Shown: positions 49,807 to 59,488, counted from the first letter of the stretch. The stretch: 64,000 nucleotides of DNA from SZUA-547 sp963669265 (GCA_963669265.1 OY769916.1:620001-684000), one strand, 5' to 3'. Translations and numbers: made by a program. The notes: generated by a model from the letters alone, not told the origin.

Positions 49807-51221
49807 CAGACCCTCAAGTCGCCCTGCTGATGCTGGGCCTGTTCATCATTATGGTGTTCCTGGGCTTCCCGATCGCCTTCACCCTGATGGCGATGGGCAT
49901 CGGCTTTGGCTACTACGCCTATTTCGACGAGCGCCGCCAGTGGCGCGCCTTCAACAGATTGGAGGAGGAGGCCGGTTGGTGGGAAAGCGCATCAACCTAT
50001 GTCGAAGGGTTATTTAACAACCGAATATTCGACCTCTTCATCAACCAGACATACACGGTGATGTCGAATGAGGTGCTGACGGCGGTCCCTCTCTTTCTCT
50101 TCATGGGCTACATCGTCGAGCGCGCGAATATCGTCGACCGCCTGTTCTCCACCTTGAACATCGCCTCAAAGAACGTGCCCGGATCGATGGGCGTCGCAGC
50201 GCTGATCACCTGCGCGCTGTTCGCGACCGCCACCGGCATCGTCGGCGCCGTTGTGACGCTGATGGGCCTTCTGGCGCTGCCCGCCATGCTGAAGGCGCGC
50301 TATGACAAATCCTTCGCCTCCGGCATCATCTGCGCGGGCGGCACGCTGGGCATCCTGATCCCGCCCTCGATCATGCTGATCGTCTACGCCGCCGCCTCGA
50401 ACGTCTCCATCGTGCGGCTCTACGCGGCGGCGCTGCTGCCGGGCTTTACGCTGGTGGGCCTCTATCTGGTCTATGTCATGGGCCGGTCGATCCTTCAGCC
50501 CAACGTCGCGCCCCGCCCCTCGGCGGAGGAAGTGCCCGACGTTCCAGGCTTCAAGCTGCTGATGATGATCGTGACCTCGTTCCTGCCGCTGGCCTTCCTG
50601 ATCATGGCGGTTCTGGGTTCGATCCTCTTTGGCTTGGCGACACCGACAGAGGCCGCCTCGATCGGCGCGCTCGGCGGCATCGTTCTGGCCTTCGCATACC
50701 GGGCGATGCAGTGGCAGAGGCTGCGCGAAAGCGTCTATCTGACCGCGCGCACCACCGCGATGGTGTGCTGGCTGTTCGTCGGCTCCTACACCTTCTCCTC
50801 CGTCTTCTCCTACCTTGGCGGAGAGCACGTGATCTCGGAGTTCGTTCAGGGCCTCGACATGTCGCCGATCATGTTCCTGCTGATGGCGCAGCTGATCATC
50901 TTCCTGCTCGGCTGGCCGCTGGAGTGGTCCGAGATCATCATCATCTTCGTGCCGATATTTTTGCCGCTGCTGCCGCTGTTCGGGATCGACCCGCTGTTCT
51001 TTGGCATTCTGGTAGCGCTGAACCTGCAGACCAGTTTCCTGACGCCGCCAATGGCGATGTCGGCCTACTATCTGAAAGGCATCGCGCCGCCAGAGGTGAA
51101 GCTGACGCAGATATTCTCCGGCTGTATGCCCTTCCTGCTCTGCGTGTTCATCTCGATGGCGCTGATGTACATCTTCCCGAACATCGTCTTCTATCTGCCT
51201 GAATTGATTTACGGAAAGTAA
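49803..51221 (+). CDS. TRAP transporter large permease (DctM type)
   Basis: Encodes 472 residues with about twelve membrane helices. ASKNVPGSMGVAALITCALF, GTLGILIPPSIMLIVYAAAS and LTPPMAMSAYYLKGIAPPEV are the DctM motifs. It carries the substrate and uses sodium. A soluble insert (AYFDERRQWRAFNRLEEEAG onward) after the first two helices is typical of this large-permease group. Overlaps dctQ by ATGA and leads into the amidase gene two bases later. Confidence 0.9.
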   Translation: MTDPQVALLMLGLFIIMVFLGFPIAFTLMAMGIGFGYYAYFDERRQWRAFNRLEEEAGWWESASTYVEGLFNNRIFDLFINQTYTVMSNEVLTAVPLFLFMGYIVERANIVDRLFSTLNIASKNVPGSMGVAALITCALFATATGIVGAVVTLMGLLALPAMLKARYDKSFASGIICAGGTLGILIPPSIMLIVYAAASNVSIVRLYAAALLPGFTLVGLYLVYVMGRSILQPNVAPRPSAEEVPDVPGFKLLMMIVTSFLPLAFLIMAVLGSILFGLATPTEAASIGALGGIVLAFAYRAMQWQRLRESVYLTARTTAMVCWLFVGSYTFSSVFSYLGGEHVISEFVQGLDMSPIMFLLMAQLIIFLLGWPLEWSEIIIIFVPIFLPLLPLFGIDPLFFGILVALNLQTSFLTPPMAMSAYYLKGIAPPEVKLTQIFSGCMPFLLCVFISMALMYIFPNIVFYLPELIYGK

Positions 51222-51222
51222 A

Positions 51223-52566
51223 GTGAAGGACATGTCCGCGTCTCTCATCGACCTCGATGCGTCCCAGCTTAGGGAGCGCCTCGCGTCGGGCGTCGTCTCC
51301 GCCGTTGACGTGGCGGAGGCGCATCTTGCGCAGATCGAGGAGCGCGAGCCTGACGTGCAGGCCTTCGCGTGGCATGACCCGGCATACGTGCGGGCGCAAG
51401 CGGCGGAGCTGGATCGCTATCGCGGGACCGGCCGCCCACTTGGGCCGCTGCACGGACTGCCTGTGGCGATCAAGGACGTCATCGACACGGCCAAGATCCC
51501 GACGGAGAACGGCACGTCGCTCGACGCTGGTCGGGTGCCGAAACTGGATGCGTTCGTCATTCAGCGGCTGAAACAGGCGGGCGCGATCATCCTAGGCAAG
51601 ACCGTCACCGCTGAACTGGCCTTCATGCATCCGGGCAAGACCCGTAATCCGCATAACCTGGCGCATACGCCGGGCGGCTCCTCCTCCGGCTCGGCGGCGG
51701 CGGTCGCGGCTGGCATGGCGCCTCTGGCGATCGGGACGCAGACGGGCGGCTCGGTCACGCGGCCGGCCGCGTTTTGCGGCGTGACCGGCTTCAAGCCGAC
51801 ATTCGGCGCCATCCCGCGTACCGGCGTTCTGTCGCAATCGCCGACGCTGGACACGGTCGGCGTATTCGCGCGCACGCCCAACGACGCCGCTTTGATCTCG
51901 GATGCGCTCTTCGGCTACGATCCCGCCGACAAGGCGACCTCGCCCGCCCCCGCCCCAAACCTGTTGGAGACGGCGAGCGCGGCCCCGCCGGTCAAACCGA
52001 TCTTCGCCTTCATCAAACCGCCGCAATGGGATCGCGCGACGCCCGAGACCCACGCGGCGATGGAGGAGCTTGCAGGCGCGCTCGGCGAGCAATGCTTTGA
52101 GATCCCGCTTCCGCCGCATTTCGAAGACGCCGCCGAGTTGCGCGCCCGGATCAACATGGCGGAGATGGCGCGCAATTATCATCGCTATATGCGTGACGGC
52201 GGCGAGGGCCTAGGCGCGCCGACTCTCAAGGGCGTCAGAACCGGCGCGGAGATTCTGGCCAAAGATTATCTTGCGGCGCTGGACTGGCGGGACGTCCTTT
52301 ACGCCGGCGTCGAAAAAGTCCTGGAGCACGCCGATGCGATCCTGACCCCCGCCGCGCTTGGCCCGGCGCTGGAGGGATTGGAGTACACCGGCGATTCTAT
52401 CTTCAACGGCCTATGGACCTTCTGCGGCACGCCCGCCGTCAGCCTGCCGCTCTTCACAGCCGAGAATGGTCTGCCGATGGGCGCGCAACTGGTTGGCGCG
52501 CGCGGCGATGACGGGCGATTGCTGCGAACCGCGAACTGGCTGTTCAACTGGCTCGACGAGGTCTGA
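51223..52566 (+). CDS. Amidase signature family enzyme
   Basis: Encodes 447 residues from GTG 51223 (upstream GGAAAG); an ATG at 51232 is the alternative. The Ser-cisSer-Lys triad is visible: K84 in PVAIKDVID, the GGSSSGSAAA block near 151-160, and the nucleophile S177 in GTQTGGSVTRPAA. These enzymes hydrolyse amides, nitrile products or glutamine in Gat complexes; here the gene lies directly after a TRAP permease, pointing to a catabolic amidase for the imported compound or its derivative. The stop of dctM is one base before the GTG. Confidence 0.88.
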   Translation: MKDMSASLIDLDASQLRERLASGVVSAVDVAEAHLAQIEEREPDVQAFAWHDPAYVRAQAAELDRYRGTGRPLGPLHGLPVAIKDVIDTAKIPTENGTSLDAGRVPKLDAFVIQRLKQAGAIILGKTVTAELAFMHPGKTRNPHNLAHTPGGSSSGSAAAVAAGMAPLAIGTQTGGSVTRPAAFCGVTGFKPTFGAIPRTGVLSQSPTLDTVGVFARTPNDAALISDALFGYDPADKATSPAPAPNLLETASAAPPVKPIFAFIKPPQWDRATPETHAAMEELAGALGEQCFEIPLPPHFEDAAELRARINMAEMARNYHRYMRDGGEGLGAPTLKGVRTGAEILAKDYLAALDWRDVLYAGVEKVLEHADAILTPAALGPALEGLEYTGDSIFNGLWTFCGTPAVSLPLFTAENGLPMGAQLVGARGDDGRLLRTANWLFNWLDEV

Positions 52567-52586
52567 CTTATGAATGGGAGCGCGAA

Positions 52587-52754
52587 ATGGAAAAGCTGAT
52601 GGCTCTGGTCGCCTTTGCGACCTTCGTTGGGTTCGTGGCCATTCTGATCATCTACGTCACGTCCTATGACCTGATCGCCGTCGTTCTCTTCACCGTTTGC
52701 CTGGTCGGCTATGATTTTTTCACGTCCAGCCGCAACAAGAACGACGACGCCTAA
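52587..52754 (+). CDS. Small membrane protein in the TRAP/amidase operon
   Basis: Encodes 55 residues with a GGGAG site upstream. Two hydrophobic stretches (LVAFATFVGFVAILIIYVTS and LIAVVLFTVCLVGYDFFT) make it a two-pass membrane protein with a short polar end. It lies between the amidase (20 bases upstream) and the dehydrogenase (17 bases downstream). Function unknown. Confidence 0.65.
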   Translation: MEKLMALVAFATFVGFVAILIIYVTSYDLIAVVLFTVCLVGYDFFTSSRNKNDDA

Positions 52755-52771
52755 GCGATTGGAGACGCGTG

Positions 52772-53734
52772 ATGTCAGCAAAACCAGTGGTCTGGTTTCC
52801 CAGAAGGCTGTCCGACGCGACGCTTGAACGGGCGCGCCGCGATTATGAGGTGATCCTCAACGAGGCCGACACAGCGGGAACGCCGGAGGAAATCATCGCC
52901 ATGAGCGCGCGCGTCGACGCCATGGCCCCTTGCCATTCCGAGCCGTTCAACGCCGAAGTCGTCGCTCAGCTCGACCCAAGGCTTCGCATCATCGCAAATC
53001 ATTCGGTCGGCATGGACCATTGCGACCTGCCCGCCCTCGCCGCGCGCGGCATCGTGGTGACGAACACGCCGGATGTTCTGTCGGACGCCACGGCGGAGCT
53101 CGCCATGCTGCTGATGCTGGGGGCCGCCCGGCGCGTGGTGGAAGGCGATCGTCTGGTGCGCACGGGCGCGTGGGACAGTTGGAGCCCGGCTTTCATGGTC
53201 GGCAAACAGCTCTCAGTCGCGCGGCTCGGCGTGATCGGCATGGGCCGTGTCGGGCGCGCCTTCGCTAAAAAGGCGCGCGGCTTCGACATGGAGATCCACT
53301 ATTTCAACCGGACACGTCTGTCGCCGGAACTGGAGGCGGGCGCGATTTTTCACGAGACCCTCGACACCTTGTTGCCCAAGGCCGATTTCTTGTCGCTCCA
53401 CTGCCCCGCCACGCCGGAAACGGTGGGCATCCTGAACGCGAAAACTCTGGCTATGTTGCCGGACGACGCGGTCGTGGTGAACTCGGCGCGCGGCGCTCTG
53501 GTCGACGAAGACGCGCTGCTGGCCGCGATCGAGTCCGGCGCGATCTCGGCGGCGGGGCTGGACTGTTTCCAGACCGAGCCGGGCGGCAACCCCGCCTTCG
53601 CAGCGCATGACAACATCTTCATGATGCCGCATGTCGGCAGCGCGACTCGCCACACCCGCGATGCGATGGGGTTCCGCGCGCTCGACAATCTCGACGCATT
53701 TTTCGCCGGAAAGGAGCCGCGCGACCGGCTTTGA
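52772..53734 (+). CDS. D-isomer-specific 2-hydroxyacid dehydrogenase
   Basis: Encodes 320 residues from ATG 52772, after GGAGACG; a GTG at 52769 is less likely. The NAD loop GVIGMGRVGRAFAKKARGFD, the Arg in VVNSARGALVDEDALL, the Glu in DCFQTEPGGNP and the His in MMPHVGSATRH complete the family triad. Likely glyoxylate/hydroxypyruvate-type or related 2-oxoacid reductase. Downstream of the amidase in the TRAP operon, so probably processes the released hydroxy- or oxo-acid. Confidence 0.9.
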   Translation: MSAKPVVWFPRRLSDATLERARRDYEVILNEADTAGTPEEIIAMSARVDAMAPCHSEPFNAEVVAQLDPRLRIIANHSVGMDHCDLPALAARGIVVTNTPDVLSDATAELAMLLMLGAARRVVEGDRLVRTGAWDSWSPAFMVGKQLSVARLGVIGMGRVGRAFAKKARGFDMEIHYFNRTRLSPELEAGAIFHETLDTLLPKADFLSLHCPATPETVGILNAKTLAMLPDDAVVVNSARGALVDEDALLAAIESGAISAAGLDCFQTEPGGNPAFAAHDNIFMMPHVGSATRHTRDAMGFRALDNLDAFFAGKEPRDRL

Positions 53735-53909
53735 GCCGCCAAAACGCCTGTTCCGGCGCGACGGGCTGACGCGGCGGCCGCCTGACAGGCCCGATCTGTT
53801 GCGGTTCGGGTTGAACGAATCCAATGCTGCGCATCTAATGCCACCGCTGTTTCGAAGGAGGAGACGGAGCGGCGCAGTCATTTCAGGTCATTTGGTCAGG
53901 AAAAAACAG

Positions 53910-54716
53910 ATGAGCGACGCAAGTCAGACGGTGACATATCAGCCGCCGAAACTTCCGCCCCTGAAGCCGGTCACGATGCACGACATCCAACAGTGCCTGA
54001 GGGCCGGATTCGCCGATTTCAAAAAAGCGCCGCTTTACGGCATGTTTTTCGGCAGCATGTACGCGTCGGGCGGACTGCTGATTTTTGCGGCGATGACCGT
54101 CTTCGATATGCCCTGGATGATCATTCCGATCGCCATCGGCTTCCCCCTGGTCGGACCTTTCGTGGCGGTCGGGCTCTACGAGATCAGCCGCCGCCTGACC
54201 GAAGGCGAACCGCTTGTCTGGGGCGAGATTCTGACCGTGATCTTCAAACAGAGCAAACGGCAGCTCGGATGGATGGCGTTCATCATCCTGTTCATATTCT
54301 GGATCTGGATCTATCAGGTGCGCCTGTTGTTGGCGGTTTTCCTCGGCTCCAGCAACATGTCCTCACTGCGCGATTTCGCTGAGGTCGCGTTGACGACCCC
54401 GGCCGGTCTGGGCTTTTTGTTCGTCGGAACCATCGTCGGCTGTTTTCTAGCGTTTATCCTGTTTTCCTCGACGGTCATCTCAATGCCGATGCTGTTAGAC
54501 AAAGAGCTGGATTTCGTGACCGCGATGGTTCTGAGCTTCAAAACAGTGCTGAACAATCCTGTTCCGATGATTTCATGGGGCGTCACCGTCACGGGCCTCG
54601 CCGTGTTGGCGATGATCCCGGCCTTTCTGGGCATGATCGTGATCCTGCCGATCCTTGGCCACGCGACCTGGCATCTCTACGAATGCGCGATCGATCGGCA
54701 TGGAGAGCCGGTCTAA
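53910..54716 (+). CDS. DUF2189-like integral membrane protein
   Basis: Encodes 268 residues from ATG 53910. The N-terminus MSDASQTVTYQPPKLPPLKP is cytosolic; six helices follow, with LYGMFFGSMYASGGLLIFAA and GRP-like loops (AVGLYEISRRLTEGEPLVWG). The combination of GFADFKKAPLYGMFF and this ISRRLTEGEP resembles the DUF2189 family. No function known. Follows the dehydrogenase after 175 bases and may be transcribed with it; it converges with the BKACE gene on the other strand. Confidence 0.75.
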   Translation: MSDASQTVTYQPPKLPPLKPVTMHDIQQCLRAGFADFKKAPLYGMFFGSMYASGGLLIFAAMTVFDMPWMIIPIAIGFPLVGPFVAVGLYEISRRLTEGEPLVWGEILTVIFKQSKRQLGWMAFIILFIFWIWIYQVRLLLAVFLGSSNMSSLRDFAEVALTTPAGLGFLFVGTIVGCFLAFILFSSTVISMPMLLDKELDFVTAMVLSFKTVLNNPVPMISWGVTVTGLAVLAMIPAFLGMIVILPILGHATWHLYECAIDRHGEPV

Positions 54717-54737
54717 AGCCGCGTCACCCGAAAGCGG

Positions 54738-55514
54738 TCACAGCCCGATCCGGGCTGCGACCTCCGCCACCCGCTCCGCATTGTCTTTGGCGACGGAACC
54801 GTCTGCGTTCCAGAGCGAGTTCTCAAACCCGACCCGCGCCTTGCCGCCATGACTCGCGGCGTATTCCAGACACTTTGTTTCCGCCGCGCCGAAAGCGCAG
54901 ACGGCCCAGTCGATCTCCTGAGAGCGGCTGCGCCTCTGCGCCAATCCCTCCAGAAATGGATCGAGGTCTTGCGGCGCGCTTTTCTGATCCTTGGCGTAGC
55001 GGCCCAGCACGAAGAGCAACTGCAACGGCGCATCTGGCAGAACACCGCTGTCGCAGAGCTCAAACAACCGCTGCAGCTCCGCCGCCGCGTAGAGGATGTG
55101 CTGAACGGCGACGCCCGCCTCCTCCGTCCAGTGATAGAACCGGCGCGCCTGGTCCTGCTCGCCATCCGAGAGCATTTCCTTGAGCGCGATCGAGACCGAT
55201 TTGGGCCGCAGCGCGCGCACCAGGTCCCGCTGTTCCTCCGGCGCATAGCGCCCGACAGCCTCCGTGGTGATCTGCACCTCCATATCAGGGACCTTGAGCG
55301 CCATCTCTTCTATAAGCTCGCGGTATCGCCCCGCGTCCAGAACATGGCGCTGCTCTTCGTCCCGCACATGGGCGTGCAGCGCGCCGGCGCCCGCCTTGTG
55401 GCAGGCGTGAGCGGTCTCCACCGTCTCTGCGATGGTGACAGGCAAGGCGGGATGATCAGCCTTGGTGCGCCGCGCGCCGTTCGGCGCGACCATGATCCGG
55501 GTGAGCGGTCTCAC
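54738..55514 (-). CDS. BKACE-family (DUF849) beta-keto acid cleavage enzyme
   Basis: Encodes 258 residues, shorter than the usual ~275-310. The metal-binding HxH is in AGALHAHVRDEEQRH (~47-50), preceded by the family start MVAPNGARRTKADHPALPVT. BKACE enzymes convert a beta-keto acid and acetyl-CoA to acetoacetate and a new CoA ester; family members act on 3-keto-5-aminohexanoate and on dehydrocarnitine. Its neighbours, an aminotransferase and an FAD/GcvT dehydrogenase, suit an amino-acid or carnitine/betaine pathway. The specific substrate is not predicted from the sequence. Its ATG overlaps the stop of the aminotransferase by four bases. Confidence 0.8.
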   Translation of the reverse strand: MRPLTRIMVAPNGARRTKADHPALPVTIAETVETAHACHKAGAGALHAHVRDEEQRHVLDAGRYRELIEEMALKVPDMEVQITTEAVGRYAPEEQRDLVRALRPKSVSIALKEMLSDGEQDQARRFYHWTEEAGVAVQHILYAAAELQRLFELCDSGVLPDAPLQLLFVLGRYAKDQKSAPQDLDPFLEGLAQRRSRSQEIDWAVCAFGAAETKCLEYAASHGGKARVGFENSLWNADGSVAKDNAERVAEVAARIGL

Positions 55515-56842
55515 AGCACCGCGTCGAACGCATCGCCCAGCTTGCCGACGAGCTCATCGATCTGAGCGTCTTCGATGATGAAGGGCGGTGCCAGCAGAAC
55601 GTGATCGCCCCGCGCGCCGTCGATCGTTCCGCTCATCGGATAGCATGCGAGGCCGGCCTCCATCGCCGCTTTCTTGACCTTCTTCGCGATGCCGCGAGCA
55701 GGATCAAACGGCGCCTTCGATCCCCGGTCTTCGACGATCTCGAGGGCGCGGAACAGCCCCCTGCCGCGAATATCGCCAATATGCGGATGCTGGCCAAACG
55801 CGTCCCGGAGCGCCGCGTCCAGCTTGTCGCCCATCTCCGTCACGCGCGGGATCAGGCCTTGCCGCTCGCCTTGACCCGTCAGCTTCTTCACGACCGCCAG
55901 TCCCGCGGCGCAGGCGGTTGGATGGCCGATATACGTGTGGCCGTGTTGGAAGAAGCCTGAGCCGCCCTCGACAGCGTCATAGACGGCGCCTGAGCAGAGC
56001 ATGGCGCCGATCGGCTGATACCCCGCCCCTAGCCCCTTGGCGATGGCGGTGATGTCCGGCGCGACGCCGTCCTGCTCGCACGCGAATAGCGACCCCGTGC
56101 GCCCCATGCCGCACATCACTTCGTCGAGGATCAACAGGACGCGGTGGCGGTCGCAGATCTCACGAATGCGCTTGAAATACCCCTCGACCGGCGGCACCGC
56201 GCCCGCCGTCGCCCCGACCACCGGTTCGGCGACAAAGGCCATGACCGTCTCAGGACCCAGGCGTTCGATCTCCGCCTCCAGCTCATTGGCGACGCGCCGG
56301 CCATATTCGGCCGCGGTCTCGCCGTCGGCCCGCCCGCGATATTCGTAGCAGGGCGCGATGTGGCTGGTCTCGATCAGCAGCGGCGCGAATTGCGCCCGCC
56401 GCCATTCATTGCCGCCCGTCGCCAGAACGCCCAGCGTGTTGCCGTGATAGCTCTGCCGCCGTGCTATGATGCGCTTGCGTTCAGGCTGGCCGAGTTCAGT
56501 GAAATACTGCCGCGCGAGCTTGAGCGCCGCCTCCATCGCTTCAGAACCGCCCGAGACGAAATAGACCCGCTCGATCCCTTGCGGCGCATGCTCGATCAAG
56601 AGGTCCGCCAACTCCTCCGCCGGATCCGAGGTGAAGAAGGAGGTGTGCGCCCAGGCGATCTTGTCGATCTGCGCCTTGATCGCCGCGATGACATCCGCGT
56701 CGCCATGACCGAGGCAGGACACCGCCGCGCCGCCTGATCCATCGAGATAGCGTTTGCCGTCCCGGTCGATCAGATAGCACCCCTCGCCGCCAGCGATGGT
56801 GGGCGGCGCGGCCTTGGTGTGACGCGGGAATACATGCGACAT
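55511..56842 (-). CDS. Class III aminotransferase
   Basis: Encodes 443 residues. LILDEVMCGMGRTGSLFACE holds the PLP-contacting Asp (~235) and AIAKGLGAGYQPIGAML the Schiff-base Lys (~266), with the conserved YHGNTLGVLATGGNE and HGHTYIGHPTACAAG further on. Such enzymes act on omega-amino acids, beta-alanine, taurine or similar amines. Coupled (ATGA) with the BKACE gene, for which transamination of a beta-amino acid would supply a beta-keto substrate. Cytoplasmic. Confidence 0.88.
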   Translation of the reverse strand: MSHVFPRHTKAAPPTIAGGEGCYLIDRDGKRYLDGSGGAAVSCLGHGDADVIAAIKAQIDKIAWAHTSFFTSDPAEELADLLIEHAPQGIERVYFVSGGSEAMEAALKLARQYFTELGQPERKRIIARRQSYHGNTLGVLATGGNEWRRAQFAPLLIETSHIAPCYEYRGRADGETAAEYGRRVANELEAEIERLGPETVMAFVAEPVVGATAGAVPPVEGYFKRIREICDRHRVLLILDEVMCGMGRTGSLFACEQDGVAPDITAIAKGLGAGYQPIGAMLCSGAVYDAVEGGSGFFQHGHTYIGHPTACAAGLAVVKKLTGQGERQGLIPRVTEMGDKLDAALRDAFGQHPHIGDIRGRGLFRALEIVEDRGSKAPFDPARGIAKKVKKAAMEAGLACYPMSGTIDGARGDHVLLAPPFIIEDAQIDELVGKLGDAFDAVL

Positions 56843-56925
56843 GGGGGTCCTCCCGAATTTCTTTTCCTGGGCGCGTTTCAGGCGGCGCCCTTTGATCGTC
56901 TCCCGGACTTGACCGAGCGAAGCGG

Positions 56926-59355
56926 CTAGCTCGTCGCCTCGGTTCTATTGGGGCGCATGCGCGCGCCCTTGGGATCGAAAACCGGGGCCAGACTGACCCG
57001 TCCGCCCGCGCGGCGACCGGCGATATCGATCTCCACCTTCAGGCCGTCGTCCAGCCCCTCCTCGCCGCAGTTGAGATAGCCGAGCGCCACCGGACAACCG
57101 ACGCGATAGCCGAATGCGGCGGACGTGGTTTGCCCGATGATCTCCGCGCCGAGATAGATCGGCTCGTCGCCAAGCGGCGCGGCCTCAGGGTCGTCCAGCA
57201 GGATGCTCGCCATCTGCCGCGCCCGGGGGGCCTCCAGCCGCTTCGCCAACGCCTCTTTCCCGATGAACTCCTTGTCCCACGATATTGCAAAGCCCAACCC
57301 GGCCGCCAACGGCGTGACGTCGGTGTCGAGGTCATGGCCATAGGCCAGAAAACCCTTCTCGATCCGCATCGAAGACTGCGCATAGACGCCTGCGGGCCGC
57401 GCGCCCTTCGCATAGAGCGCGTCATAGATCCGGCCCGCGTTCTCAGACCGGCAGGTGATCTCCCACCCCGCCTCACCGACGTAAGACAGGCGCACGGCGC
57501 GGATATGGGCGCCGGCGATATGCGCAGGCCCGGCCTTGAAATAGCCAAGCGCGTTCAACTCGCCCGCCCCGACCGCCTCGGCGATCCGGGCCGAGTCGGG
57601 CCCCATCAGGCCGAGCACGGCGTAGTCCTCTGTCGAGTCGCTCAGAGACACTTGCTCGCCATCCTTCAGATGGCGCTTTAACCACGACATGTCCCGCCGG
57701 ACCGCCGCCGTGCCGACGAACAGCCGGTAATGGTCGTCAGCGATGCGGATCGCGGTCAGGTCGCTCTCCATCCCGCCGCGTTCGTTGAGCATGGCGGTGT
57801 AGATGGCGGATCCCGGCGCCCTGTCCATCTGATTGGCGCAAACCCGGTCGAGGAAGGCGCGGGCGTCCCGTCCCTCGACTTCAATTTTTCCGAAGGTCGA
57901 CTGATCGAATATCGCCGCCCTTTCATGCGCTTGCGCAACTTCGGCGCCAACCTGATCGAACCAGTCCGGGCGACCGAATGTCAGCTTGGGCGCATCCGTC
58001 CCGCCGAAATAGAGCGGCCGCTCCCAGCCATAGAACTGGCCGAACCGGGCGTCGGCGGCGCGCCACCTGTCATCCAGTGGCGTTTTGCGCAGCCCGCGCG
58101 CGGTGGAGAATTGCCGTCCCGGATAAGCGATTTCGTAATGCGCGCCCAACACTTCCGGCGCGCGCGCCGCCAGCGCCTCCACCGAGTTAAAGCAATCCGG
58201 GAATCGCCGTGGATCGACCTCATGCAGGTCGGTCGGCGTGTGGCCATGCAGGATGCAATGGGTCAGCGCCATACCCGCCCCACCCCCGGTCGCGATACCG
58301 ACAGAGTTCATCCCGCAGCCCAGAAACAGGCCTGTGGTCTCGGCGGTCTCGCCCAAAAGGAACGCGCCGTCAGGCGTGAAGCTTTCCGGGCCGTTCAACA
58401 GTGTCTTGACCTCCGCCGTCTCCAGCGCGGGCAGCCGATGAAGCGCGTTCATCATCATCGGCTCAAAGTGGTCCCAGTCTTCGGGCAGCAGTTGAAACGC
58501 GAAGCTTTCGCCCAATGTCTCGGCCGAAATCGCCTTGCCCATCGGCTCGAAGCACCCGACCAGCAACCCGCCGGAATCGTCGCGGATATAGAGATGGTTG
58601 TCGTGATCCGAGAGCGTCGGCATGTTGCCCGAGACGCCCTCGATCGACTTGGTCAGCAAATAGAAATGCTCGCACGGATAGAGCGGCGCCTGCACCCCCG
58701 CCATCGCGGCGGTCTTCTGGCTCCAGAGGCCGGTGCAGATCGCGACCGCGTCGCATTTGATCACACCGCTTGTCGTCTCGACGCCCGCCACCCGGCCCCG
58801 CTCGGTCAAGATGCCGGTGACGCCCGTATTCTCAAAGATCTTTGCGCCGCGAGATCTGGCCCCTTTCACCAGCGCGGCGCAGAGGTCCGAGGGGCTGACC
58901 CGCCCGTCATCCGGCGACCAGACCGCGCCGATCACATCCTCCGCGTTCATCAGCGGCCAGCGTTCCTTCGCTTCGCCCGCCGAGATCGACATCGCCTCGA
59001 CGCCAAAGAGATGCGCGAGCGCCTCCTGCCGCTTCACGTGGGTCAGCCGGTCTTCGTTGGTGGCGATCGAGAGCGACCCTTTGCAGATCCAGCCTGTGGC
59101 CTGCCCTGTTTCCGCCTCAAGATCGGCATAAAGGGAAATGGAGTAGCGGATCAGATCGGTCATGTTGCGTGTCGAACGCAAGGCGCGAACCTGGGCCGCA
59201 GAATGCCATGTCGTGCCGGAGGTTAGCTGATTTCGTTCGAGTAGGATCGCATCCGTCGCCCCTTCCTTCGCCAGATGATAGAGAGTTGAGCATCCCATGA
59301 CGCCGCCGCCGATTACGACGACTGAAGCCTCAGATGGCGGCGTTTGGTCCTGCAT
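56926..59355 (-). CDS. FAD-dependent oxidoreductase/GcvT fusion (dimethylglycine/sarcosine dehydrogenase-like)
   Basis: Encodes 809 residues. The N-terminal FAD loop is VVVIGGGVMGCSTLYHLAKE, and TTWHSAAQ carries His51, equivalent to the His that binds FAD covalently in dimethylglycine and sarcosine dehydrogenases. Residues ~440-800 are a GcvT-like folate-binding domain (LGLMGPDSARIAEA; EAGWEITCRSENAGR). It would demethylate an N-methylated amine, passing the one-carbon unit to tetrahydrofolate. First gene of the leftward catabolic set; 83 bases before the aminotransferase gene. Control by the divergent RpiR regulator is likely. Confidence 0.85.
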   Translation of the reverse strand: MQDQTPPSEASVVVIGGGVMGCSTLYHLAKEGATDAILLERNQLTSGTTWHSAAQVRALRSTRNMTDLIRYSISLYADLEAETGQATGWICKGSLSIATNEDRLTHVKRQEALAHLFGVEAMSISAGEAKERWPLMNAEDVIGAVWSPDDGRVSPSDLCAALVKGARSRGAKIFENTGVTGILTERGRVAGVETTSGVIKCDAVAICTGLWSQKTAAMAGVQAPLYPCEHFYLLTKSIEGVSGNMPTLSDHDNHLYIRDDSGGLLVGCFEPMGKAISAETLGESFAFQLLPEDWDHFEPMMMNALHRLPALETAEVKTLLNGPESFTPDGAFLLGETAETTGLFLGCGMNSVGIATGGGAGMALTHCILHGHTPTDLHEVDPRRFPDCFNSVEALAARAPEVLGAHYEIAYPGRQFSTARGLRKTPLDDRWRAADARFGQFYGWERPLYFGGTDAPKLTFGRPDWFDQVGAEVAQAHERAAIFDQSTFGKIEVEGRDARAFLDRVCANQMDRAPGSAIYTAMLNERGGMESDLTAIRIADDHYRLFVGTAAVRRDMSWLKRHLKDGEQVSLSDSTEDYAVLGLMGPDSARIAEAVGAGELNALGYFKAGPAHIAGAHIRAVRLSYVGEAGWEITCRSENAGRIYDALYAKGARPAGVYAQSSMRIEKGFLAYGHDLDTDVTPLAAGLGFAISWDKEFIGKEALAKRLEAPRARQMASILLDDPEAAPLGDEPIYLGAEIIGQTTSAAFGYRVGCPVALGYLNCGEEGLDDGLKVEIDIAGRRAGGRVSLAPVFDPKGARMRPNRTEATS

Positions 59356-59426
59356 CTCGACACTCTTCCGGTCTGATCTGGCCGCTGCCGCTTTATGCGG
59401 TCTTCCGCGGCCCCCTCAAACGCAAC

Positions 59427-59482
59427 TGAAACGTATGTTTCACATGTTGACAAGAATTAAAACGCGTGAAACGTTACGTTTC
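59427..59482. promoter_or_regulatory. Two palindromic sites for the RpiR regulator
   Basis: Site 1, TGAAACGTATGTTTCA at 59427-59442, is a perfect 6-base-arm dyad with centre GTAT. Site 2, GAAACGTTACGTTTC at 59468-59482, has perfect 7-base arms around a single T. Both share GAAAC(G)...GTTTC and their centres are about 40 bases apart. A consensus -35 (TTGACA, 59447-59452) sits between them. They lie in the divergent gap of the FAD/GcvT gene and the rpiR-type gene. Confidence 0.65.
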
Positions 59483-59488
59483 GCGTGA

